DNA from: Orthosia cruda
Lineage: Eukaryota; Arthropoda; Insecta; Lepidoptera; Noctuidae
Direction: 5' to 3'
Assembly: GCA_964057195.1 (NCBI GenBank)
Contig: OZ059847.1
Span: forward strand, 9,215,814-9,279,813
Length of the DNA: 64,000 nucleotides
A program made the position numbers and the translations under genes. The notes below the pieces were generated by a model, which saw nothing but the letters and a program-made list of their open reading frames with translations, had not been told where the DNA came from and made no database searches. Numbering within the stretch: the first letter of the stretch is position 1; the number at the start of each line of letters is the position of its first letter. Shown one piece after another: positions 22,760 through 30,719 of this stretch.

Positions 22760-22850
22760 TCCAAAAAGTGCTATTGTTGGTGTTATAGCTGAGGATCGAA
22801 CCATCGACCTCGGTCACGTCAGGCGCAGCCGATACTACTCGGCTACCGAG
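22760..22850 (-). promoter_or_regulatory. tRNA-like A box/B box cassette with T5 terminator, upstream of LINE-B ORF1
   Basis: On the minus strand the A box TAGCCGAGTAG (22845-22835) fits TRGYNNARNNG fully, and the B box GGTTCGATCCT (22802-22792) fits GGTTCGANTCC nearly fully, with 32 bases between. AGCCGA/TCGGCT forms a D-arm-like stem. The T5 run in CACTTTTTGGA (22770-22760) would act as a Pol III terminator. Acceptor and T stems do not pair, so it is not a working tRNA. It lies 93 bases before the ORF1 ATG and on the same strand. Confidence 0.75.
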
Positions 22851-23903
22851 TAAGTTAACTGCTGTGGTGAAATATGGTGTTCGCTTCCTCAGTTAGTATT
22901 ATTCGTTATCGCCTGTCATCGCTTTGTTACCTTATAAGGTGATTTGTCGGCCGATGCGTGTTTAACTAATCACCAATAGGATGCGAGCTGCTTCTATGAC
23001 TCACTGTTTACACTGGGTTACGACTTTTATTTTTTACTTTTGTTTGAGTTTATTGACTGTTTTATGAAGTTAATAACTTTCTGTCGATATATTATAGCAT
23101 TTGTATTTTACTGTGTTATGACTATTGGCACTGAGTTTTCGTATATTAGGTTTATATTTTATTTATACACACAGTTGAAGAGCACTTCACTACACATTTT
23201 GTTTTTTATTGAGTTTATTCGATGTTTAGTTTATTTTTTATTAATATATATGCACTATAGATTTTTATGCACTGTAATACTGCTGAATTTTTACTGTAGT
23301 CACTTAATTCACGCTTAATAATTTTAAACTTTGCGGAGCTATACAAAACACGTCTTAGTGCGAGCGCGCGCGCTACCCTCGCGTTGAATGTAGATAAATC
23401 GAAATACATTAGTTTTTATCTCCCCAACACCTCAACGCCATCAGTAGAAACTATAACACTTACTGCCCACACTTGTGCCAGATCAACAACACCTTGCCAT
23501 TGTTCAAGTTATGATGAAAAAAAAGTTATGATTAATCTGAAAAACTTATTGTAATAGTTAAATAAAACTTTGTCTTTGAATTTTAAATAATAATAATTTA
23601 GGACGAAACATAACATTATTAAGTAAAGTTGCTAATTGAGTAAAATTTTTATGTGTAATATTTTAGCGGTGATATGTAAACGACATCTAAAACTGCCGAC
23701 CGAAGATACGAGCATGTCTCAGTTTGGGAGTCGTTGTCTTAAATTAAAATGACTCTGTACATGTACCTCATTAACATAGATGAAAATGTTGTTTCTTGTA
23801 ACGCTTTTGTACTTTTGTAGAATAAAATTATTATTTCGTTTGTTTAACTTTTTACACACTTTATATTTAGATTTTTAAATATTTCTTTATAAAAAACCAA
23901 TCA
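22851..23903. other. Non-coding, T-rich; possible far 5' part of LINE-B
   Basis: No credible ORF. On the + strand 23030-23320 is strongly T-rich, so short frames such as 23040-23318 look hydrophobic by composition only. Around 23350-23375 lies a GCGCGC-rich patch. The left part may be LINE-B 5' UTR; 23800-23900 contains ATTATTATT-like bases next to the 3' end of the Dong-like fragment that follows. Confidence 0.45.
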
Positions 23904-25285
23904 CTAAAAAAAACATTTAAAAATATAACAAAATGGTTGTCCACCGGTGTCGGCAGCAGGGTCCAAGCTACCGGTGGTTAGGGCTCCAGAGACAGGAATC
24001 TCCTCACAATGCGAGCCGTATCGAGGAGTACTACCTTCTGTATCAGGCGCTTGATCCAACCGTGCAATGACAGCTTCGACAGATGGTCGTCGAGGCTCTT
24101 GGCTATCAGGCCATTGGCCGTAGCGACAATCGGCACAATGATCGCCGAGTCCACATTCCACATGTCGACAACCTCGTGTGCTAAGTCGAGATACTTGATT
24201 TGTTTCTCTTTCTCAGCTTTCACGAGGTTCTCGTCATGCGGAATGGTGACATCGATTATCATTGTGCGGCGCGCTAATCGGTCTATCACCACTATATCTG
24301 GCTTATTGGCAACAATAGTCCTATCCGTGATGATAGACCGATCCCAGTACAACGTGACATGGTCATTTTCGAGAACTGGGTCGGGCACATACTTGTAATA
24401 CGGTACCTCCGATTCCACTAGATTGTACTTCAAAGCAAGTTGCTGATGAATAATCCTGGCCACTTGATTATGCCTGTGCAAGTACTCGCCGTTAGCCAGA
24501 CGTCCATAATTGCACAGACAAAACCTTCAGTTTCCCCGAAAAGGTCACCGAAACGTAGCCAGGATACGGACGCTGGGAAATCTACATCGGACCCATGTAG
24601 AGCCCGTTAGAAGCGCCCGTGAAGCTCCTTGCCTTGCCATACCTCTTTGCGCTCATCAGTAGTTAGTATTATAGGCTTGCGCCAGTTCTCTTTAGCCATG
24701 GACAACGGGGTGAGTCCCTTGTCCACTGCGAACACATCCCGGTGCATACCCACTTCAGCTTTTAAAAAGTATTCTCTGAGGCTGCACACCTCGCGGTTGT
24801 GAAGAGTCTTGGCGTTTAAAAGCCTCGACCCCCACACTTCCGCGGGATGTACAGTCTCATCACCGATGATCGTGGTTGATGCATCCGGTTTGCGGTCAGC
24901 AGTGTCCGGACCCTCCTATCGAGGGCGTAGAGGGCGTTTGAGTATGCCGAAAGAGTACATCAAAACCGGCATGACCCAACTGTTGAAGGCGCGCACCTTA
25001 TTTCCGCCTGACAAAAGGCTATTTAATACTTTTTTCAGGCGGCCAAATAACCGCTCCATCAGCAGTTGCTTCATGTCAGCACTGTTGATGCCCAACGCTT
25101 CCGACATACCCAAATACTTGTATGTTTCGGTAGAGGAGAGGTGTCTGAGGTGTATGCAATCAGAGAGTTGAATTCCCTCGGATTCCATAATCTCCCCTTG
25201 TTTTACATGCATGACTGCATATTTGTCCACACGAAATTCCATCCTGATGGAGTTACTGAAGGTTTCAGTTACCTTCAGTAGCTCA
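23904..25285 (-). pseudogene. Dong-like (R4-clade) LINE, C-terminal part
   Basis: Collinear with the Dong-like element at 48534-50000. On the minus strand it reads the RT thumb region (ELLKVTETFS, ETYKYLGMSEALGI, LLSGGNKVRAFN), then a gapped middle with the CCHC zinc region lost around 24490-24610, then the restriction-like endonuclease region: KPDIVVIDR, MIIDVTIPHDENLVKAEKEK. It ends at the same LEP stop as the other copy. Several frameshifts (near 24480, 24840 and 24920) break it. The 3' flank on the + strand (about 23828-23836) has a short ATTATT run, in line with the TAA-repeat target of Dong. Confidence 0.85.
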
Positions 25286-25295
25286 GTCGTGTGCA

Positions 25296-26043
25296 TCAGA
25301 ATGGCGGGTGTATGACTACAAATGGGCATGTTATATGTTTGAGAGCAATGTACGAGCAATGTACCGATTGTACGTAAAATTTGAAGCAATGTACTATTGT
25401 AAAACCACAGTTTTTAGAAAAAGTATTTGAGTCGCCAACCTGATATCAGAATGGCGGGTGTATTACAAATCTGAATAAATTACCAACTATCTGATTGAGA
25501 AATGCCTACCGTAGCAATGAACGAGCAATGTACGTTATCATATTAAAAGCAAAACCAGATGCTATCAACGGTTAAAGAGTAATTATAAAAATAAAATTTA
25601 TCCACATTTAGAGCCTGTTAAATTTTATTAGCAACTAGTTATGCTTACGTTATACGTTGCTGTGTCTAAACTCAAGGGATTTCTTGTGTGAAAAAATGGT
25701 CATATTGACCATGCGATATGCGTGAGAGCAATGTACCGAATGTACGTAAAACTTGAAGCAATGTACTATTTTAAAACCACAGTTTTAGAAAGTGTGTGAG
25801 CTCCAACCTGATGTCAGAATGGTGGAGATGTATTCAAAATCTGAACAAATTTCCAACTATCTGACTGTGAAATGCCTACCGTAGCAATTTACGAGCAATG
25901 TACGTTATCATATTAAGAGCATAAACAGATGCTATGAACTGTTAAAGAGTAATTTTAATTAAAAAAATCCCCATTTAGAGCCTGTCCAATTTTATTAGCA
26001 ACTAAGTGTGCGTAAGTTATACTTTGCTATGTCTAAATTACTC
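25296..26043. repeat. Tandem duplication, about 372-bp period, rich in GCAATGTAC
   Basis: Copy one about 25341-25673 and copy two about 25724-26043 share GCAATGTACCG, GAAGCAATGTACTAT, CCAACTATCTGA and TAGAGCCTGT in the same order. The short word GCAATGTAC occurs repeatedly in each copy. A further ATCAGAATGGCGGGTGTAT appears at 25295 and 25447. No coding capacity. The block lies in the gap of the broken Dong-like copy. Confidence 0.8.
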
Positions 26044-26048
26044 GCCGT

Positions 26049-26568
26049 CAGTGCTGCCAACTCGTCTAAGCAAAAACGAGCTGTTAGCTCTTTAAAAAAG
26101 CGCTAATTGGTCGCTGGTAAAAAAACAAATAAAATCGCTATATTCGGCACCACATTAAAAAAAACGCCCAACAATTTGAGACTACTACAAACGTATTTTT
26201 TTATTGAAATAAAGTATGTTACATACATTATATTACTTGTTTTTTTTAATATAATAAAGTAATAACGTGTTAATATAATGATTTTATAAAATAAAGGAAT
26301 TAAATTAATTCATCATCATCTGATTCTACTACATTGCTTCTGCCGCCGAATTATGGATGGTCTTGATCAGTTTTGGCCTTGAAATTATATTTATCCGTGG
26401 ATGAAATTTCCTGAACACGTCGTTTAGAAGTTGATAGTTTGCAGTTACTGGTTTTTAAAGGCATTCCAAAGTTTCAACAAGCGCTAGATTTAGCGCTATG
26501 CGCTAGAACGCGCTATTGAACAAAAAAAGCGCTAGATCTGGCGTTGAAGCAATAAGTTGGCAGCACTG
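26049..26568. mobile_element. hAT-type MITE
   Basis: Terminal inverted repeats CAGTGCTGCCAACT at 26049-26062 and its inverse at 26555-26568, perfect over 14 bases. An 8-bp target duplication CTCGCCGT flanks it (26041-26048 and 26569-26576). Eight-base duplications plus CAGTG ends are the hallmarks of the hAT superfamily. The 520-bp interior has no transposase and holds repeated AGCGCTA words near both ends. It was inserted just right of the tandem block at 25296-26043. Confidence 0.9.
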
Positions 26569-26605
26569 CTCGCCGTCCAGCCTGTCATTTTACATTTTGA
26601 CAACT

Positions 26606-26664
26606 CAAATCTAATCATTTAGTGATGAACTACACGTTAGTTCATCACTAAATGATTAGATTTG
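26606..26664. repeat. Perfect 27-bp inverted repeat
   Basis: Arms 26606-26632 and 26638-26664 are exact complements around a five-base loop CACGT; the left arm starts CAAATCTAATCATTTAGTGA. It is close to the hAT MITE but outside its target duplication. Confidence 0.9.
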
Positions 26665-26984
26665 ATTAGTAACCGATTCGATTTCATATAACAATATGAA
26701 ATAGTATAAAATTTTAATCGATTAAACACATAGTTACTTTATTTTTGCTTCTACCCCACTGGCGATGGAGGATAATGTGTTTATCAGTCTATGTACGTAT
26801 GTATGTATGTTTGTTTCTAATGGCGTTCTCGAAACCAAACGCGTTGGCCGTATTTTGATGATTTTTACGTCAATCGATTCGTCTTAACCTTGCGAGTATC
26901 ACTAGCTACTTTAAAATTGGAAAATAGAAAATGGCGGATTTTGGGCGCCAAAAAAAAAAATGTAAAGTAGTAGTAGTATCAAAA
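26665..26984. other. Non-coding repeat-like sequence
   Basis: Contains CTACCCCACTGGCGATGGAG, a GTACGTATGTATGTATG run and an AAAATGGCGGATTTTGGGCG stretch. It looks like dispersed repeat material, with no ORF and no clear ends. Confidence 0.4.
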
Positions 26985-27115
26985 TCAATTAGTTTATTCA
27001 AATAAATCTCAGAGGTACTTATGAATTGTCAAACAAAAAAATAAGATGACTTTTGTTGCAAATTCGCAAGCGTCAGTAGGTCTCAATGGAGAAGAATTTG
27101 CAACAAACTCCACGG
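26985..27115 (-). mobile_element. 3' UTR scrap of a LINE related to LINE-A
   Basis: On + it runs from ATCAAAATCAATTAGTTTATTC to CAATGGAGAAGAATTTGCAACAAACTCC, split here into two landmarks: the tail-like ATCAAAATCAA and the GGAGAAGAA...AAACTCC step. LINE-A has the same pair of landmarks at 12361-12515 in the same orientation. It separates the N-terminal Dong-like piece from the MITE region. Confidence 0.5.
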
Positions 27116-27540
27116 ACACTCTTTTTCATCCGTCCGGTCCCGCAGACTTCCAGTTCGGTAGCGGACGAACTGCTTTGGCTACATCTGGTGGACTGATGAT
27201 TACTTTTTCCATTTCTGGTATAGCTTCACACACGCGCTCGACATCACGCATCCAGCCACCCTCAGTGTGACAGACGGGCACCGACCAGATGCTTCGCCAG
27301 AATATACTCGTGGCGACATCATCCGGGCGGCACACGTCAGTCACACCGTGCTCACGTCGCTCCCAAGTTCTGTATACCCATCTCTCATCACTCTGGATCA
27401 TGCGATTCTGCGAGTACTGGTCAACCCGCCGCTTATACCGCCGAATACGGCTGGCCCATGCAAAAACTTTCTGCTTCAGGAAGCCGATGCGCTCCGTCAA
27501 ATCAGATTCGTCTATACAAACTTCAACACCCTCTAAATCA
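27116..27540 (-). pseudogene. Dong-like (R4-clade) LINE, pre-RT part
   Basis: Matches the region of the element at 48534-52115 that precedes the RT core: TERIGFLKQKVFAWASRIRR, ERWVYRTWERREHGVTD and VRPLPNWKSAGPDG, the last being the RT lead-in. It lies on the same strand as, and in the right order with, the C-terminal piece at 23904-25285, so both are probably one old insertion whose RT core (about 250 residues) was lost and replaced by 1.8 kb of repeats. At the position where the other copy has a TGA this copy still has CGA (Arg). Confidence 0.85.
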
Positions 27541-28240
27541 TTATTTTGGGGGTAGTTTCGAAAAACTAATAATGATAACCTTTATTGTTTAATTAGGTTG
27601 GTTTATTTTAAGTTTCATGCTTATTAACCAAAGAAATAAGTTTTTTCAAAAAAAATAACACCACCTAAATCGTCTTATGGCGGTATTCTGAAAACTAAAT
27701 ATGGCAACCTTTATTGCTTATTTAGTTTGGTATTCATACCAAGTTTCAGGTTTAGTAACGCATGAAATAAGATTCTTTCATACAAACTTTAACACCCCCT
27801 AAATCGTCTTATGGGGGTAGTTTCGAAAAAGTAATAGTAACAACCTTTATTATTTATTTAGGTTAGTTAGTATTTTAGGTTAGTATTTGTGCAATGTTCA
27901 AGTTTAGTAACCCATGTAACAAGATCCTTCCATACTAACTTCAACACCCCCTAAATTGACTTGAAAAGCTACACCCCAGTTTAAAAAAACGAATGGTGTT
28001 AATGTTTATCATTTACTTCGATAACTATTATTGCCAAGTTTCAAGAATATTAGCTGAAGGAATTAGATTTTTCATACAAACTTTTCGCCCTTTTTCACCC
28101 CTTAGGGGTAGAATTTCGGTAAATCCTTTCAGAAGAAGAGCACACTCTCCAAGTTTCAGGTCTCTACGATCTGCGGTCTATGCGTTGATCCGTCAGTCAG
28201 TCATTCAGGACAAAGCATTTTATATGTATAGATACATACA
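27515..28240 (-). repeat. Helitron-like repeat array, partial
   Basis: Imperfect units of about 125 bases built around ACACCCCCTAAATCGTCTTA, GGGGTAGTTTCGAAAAA and ACCTTTATTGTTTA, followed by TTAGGGGTAGAATTTC and a GTCAGTCAGTCATTCAGGAC run. The same units and the same ending occur in the complete element at 55936-57857. The end carrying CTAG is missing; the block is cut where the Dong-like piece begins. The 88-codon frames here read only the repeat. Confidence 0.75.
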
Positions 28241-28257
28241 TAATTGTTCTATAACTT

Positions 28258-28600
28258 GAGGTATATTGGTCTTGAGGTTTGAAAATGTATCGTTTAAGAA
28301 GTCATTCAAATTGTAGTAACATTTATCAACTAAAAGGCTCTTTAGATTTTTCTTAAATAAGGCAGTATTGATTGCCCTTATTTACATAGGTTATTAATTG
28401 AAAATTTTAGGAGCCATGCGAAGCACACTTTTGTGCATTAATGTGGTACGGGTTTGGTGCATACAGAGGCGAAGTGCGTCACGTTATTGCCTATGATTGA
28501 CTTCTGAGGTCGATGTAAATTATGATAGGCCTCACAAACAACAAACATTGAGATCCCATAAATATATAGGCTTGGGCTTTAGAATTTTGTACTCCTGGAA
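28258..28600 (-). pseudogene. C-terminal end of a LINE ORF2
   Basis: On the minus strand the sequence reads MHKSVLRMAPKIFN (compare RRGVYCMAPVIFNKIP of LINE-B) and further on TALFKKNLKSLLVDKCYYNL followed by NDFLND (compare LFKKTLRKFLNNKAYYSVTD of LINE-B). Stops lie between the two parts. This is a short, decayed ORF2 end of a CR1/Jockey-group LINE; the rest is absent. Confidence 0.7.
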
Positions 28601-28674
28601 ATACAGTTTACATGTTTCAATTATCTGGTGCAAACATAGCCTTTATACACCGCTTTTGTAATTAAAAAAAACTT

Positions 28675-28861
28675 TTTTACAAAAAAATACTACCGACTTC
28701 CAAATAACAAAACCACAAAGTGAAAAATAACTTAATTTTTGGAAGTCGGTGTCCAGAACGCAAAAAAATACTACCTACCAAAGACACCGACTTCCAAAAA
28801 TTAAGTTATCTTTCACTTTGTAGTTTTGTTATTTGGAAGTCGGTAGTATTTTTTTGTAAAA
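28675..28861. repeat. Long hairpin: 79-bp inverted repeat
   Basis: Arms 28675-28753 and 28783-28861 are complements with two mismatches, separated by 29 bases. Each arm holds TACCGACTTCCAAATAAC or its inverse and an outer TTTTACAAAAAAATAC. The spacer repeats AAAAAAATACTACC once more. The right arm is also the left end of the dispersed repeat that runs on to about 29245. Confidence 0.9.
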
Positions 28862-29245
28862 TGTTTTTTTACTTTTTAGTTGACCTACCTGATAGGCAAC
28901 CTGTGAAATGAGAATGTACCAAGGTAAACTATACACATCTGCGTACCCCTATAGAGCGTAATGACGTGATATTACTCGTATGTTATGAAATGCTATAAAC
29001 AATAAACAGATATGCGATTGCAGCAATCCCGAGAGATTTGCCGTTATTTATTGAAGATTTCTATTGTATATCTCCGAAGTTCTTCATCAGATCTTCACCA
29101 AATTAAAATATGACCAAATCGAATAAAAAAAGAATTTTCGAAATTGGTCCTCAATTGACGGAGATATCGGTGAACATACATAGAAAAAAAAAACATACAT
29201 AAAGTCGAACATAGAACCTCCTACTTTTTGGTAAGTCAGTAAAAA
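28840..29245. repeat. Dispersed lepidopteran repeat, copy 1
   Basis: Collinear with 37275-37790: TTGGAAGTCGGTAGTATTTT, CACATCTGCGTACCCCT, CAATAAACAGA, TTCATCAGATCTTCA, AATTGACGGAGA and the end GAACATAGAACC(T/G)CCT...AAGTC. Both copies lie in the same orientation. No protein is encoded. Confidence 0.8.
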
Positions 29246-30063
29246 ATTAGGTCAATGTGTTGATACGTTATGGTACGACTCCAGATATGTTATCAGAAAG
29301 AAAGAAAAACGTTTATTTGCGCCAGGCACGACGCATACCATAAAAAAAACAAAGGAAAGCTTAAATACAAATACAAAGTATGCGTCACAACCAAGCAATT
29401 ATTTCCTTACTTGACAATCCTCGATATCAAGGTCGATCAGAAAGTCTTCTATTTCTTTCGGAGAAATGTTCTCTTCTCCTCTAACGATGACGTATATTAG
29501 TCGACCAACAACTCGTCACTCTTGCGCGTCACTTATTGTGAACTTATCTCTAAAATCACGAATAATATTTTAATAGAAATAAAAAAATGTTGTTTTCTCA
29601 TTTGCACCTACGCAAATGAGAAAAAAAACATAATTAAAAAACATAAAAGTAATTCATTATCATAATGTGAGAAGTCTGATACCATTGTATTTTTACTAAC
29701 TTACGTAGTCTACACCTATTAGTAAAAAAATACATACGAGTACATAGAAAATTAATATTCAAGCTTCCCAGGCGTTGTAATGAACTTAAAGGATAGGTAA
29801 TTATGTGTTATTGTTTTGATCTTGGTGTACAACAAAGCATATAATAAATAAAAAGTACATCAAGGAAACACACCTTATAACGAATAACCTCTTTAGTTAA
29901 TATAAGTGGCAACATAATATTATTAGGTCAAAACGGCTTCAAATATTGATTGGCATCCTAAATAAACTGTTTGCATGTGGATGGGATGAGGTTAAGGCAC
30001 CGTCATAGCCAAAAGAATTGCCAAACTTAAGTAGCAGTGGACAAAGCACATAATATGTATATT
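29246..30063. other. Non-coding; includes a possible LINE 3' end near 29283
   Basis: GAAAGAAAGAAAAACGTTTATTTGCG at 29280-29305 resembles the tail junction of LINE-B on the minus strand (landmarks GAAAGAAAG and TTTATTTGC). The remainder, 29500-30063, is AT-rich with no ORF or repeat I recognise. TTTGCACCTACGCAAATGAG near 29600 forms a small inverted repeat with TTTCTCATTTGC before it. Confidence 0.4.
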
Positions 30064-30313
30064 GCTCGCAGAACAGATTGTCGATGGGGCCGAAAAGTCC
30101 TGGAGTGGCGACCGCGTACCGTAAGATTACCGCGCGTACATACGTACGTATTACGGCGGTAGCATTGGAAGGCCTTTGAACCGATGTCCTGGTTAAGATT
30201 GCGGGAATCCGCTGGATGCGAGACGCACTGGACCGGTCCATGAGGTAACACTTGGGAGGAGAGGGTATGTCTAGCAATGGACGTCTTTCGCCTGAAATGA
30301 TAATGATGATGAT
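30064..30313 (+). pseudogene. RTE-type LINE, 3' end
   Basis: Decayed C-terminus of an RTE ORF: ARRTDCRWGRKVLEWRPRT, later WMRDA/LDRS-like steps and the usual ending that reads QWTSF before a stop at about 30293-30295, then ATGATAATGATGATGAT, a microsatellite tail typical of RTE elements. Frameshifts prevent a single frame. It may be the far end of the RTE cut at 18276, but no connecting sequence was found, so it is listed apart. Confidence 0.7.
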
Positions 30314-30390
30314 TTTTAGATAGTTAACTAGTTGATCTAGCCGGGCGGAGTTAACCTGGAGAATTTGTGCCTGCTTATTTAATATTATAT

Positions 30391-30436
30391 ATTTAAGCGT
30401 CTTGGCTAGGAGTCTGCCTAGCCAAGACGCTTAAAT
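30391..30436. repeat. Perfect 20-bp inverted repeat
   Basis: ATTTAAGCGTCTTGGCTAGG at 30391-30410 is exactly complemented at 30417-30436; loop AGTCTG. Confidence 0.9.
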
Positions 30437-30556
30437 AAATTGGATTGGGTTTTTTTAGAAATTCTTAAAAGAATTTAAGAGGTGAAATCATTCCGGGACT
30501 GAATTACAAAGGCCATACAAGAAACCTTACCAAAGAACAAATGGGTGGATTGTATG

Positions 30557-30688
30557 TGTTATGTATTAAAAAGAATATTCATTGTTAGCACTTGTATTTT
30601 ATAACCAATTCCGCACATACATCTTTCCATAGAGTCCACAGATAACTCTCATAATATCAACCATAGATTATATTAAGAACACACAACA
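30557..30688 (-). repeat. 3' LTR of the Ty3/gypsy element
   Basis: 132 bases, TG...CA on either strand, identical by eye to 34688-34819. The polypurine tract lies next to it at 30689-30697. Confidence 0.95.
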
Positions 30689-30699
30689 TCTCCCTTCGT
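30689..30699 (-). promoter_or_regulatory. Polypurine tract
   Basis: Minus strand CGAAGGGAGA directly before the 3' LTR, the expected primer site for plus-strand DNA synthesis. Confidence 0.75.
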
Positions 30700-30719
30700 T
30701 TGTAAATTATAATTAAACA

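Larger units (their letters stand above)
18277..22850 (-). mobile_element. LINE-B: complete-looking two-ORF non-LTR retrotransposon
   Basis: Minus strand: tRNA-like cassette (22850-22760), ORF1 (22699-21581), overlapping ORF2 (21660-18721), 3' UTR with tandem repeats, and a TTTC microsatellite tail (on + as AAAG/GAAA repeats 18277-18302). Both ORFs are unbroken and all endonuclease and RT motifs are present, which makes this the best candidate for a recently active element in the window. It landed in the RTE fragment at 18276. The 5' end could extend beyond 22850; I saw no clear target-site duplication. Confidence 0.8.

Noticed and set aside
22792..22845. Functional tRNA gene on the minus strand
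   Set aside because: A and B boxes and a D-arm are present, but acceptor and T stems do not pair; listed as a tRNA-like cassette instead.
23040..23318. 92-codon Phe/Tyr/Ile-rich + ORF
   Set aside because: Composition of a T-rich stretch; no family feature.
30064..30313. Continuation of the RTE interrupted at 18276
   Set aside because: Possible, but 12 kb away and with no connecting RT sequence found; kept as a separate fragment.
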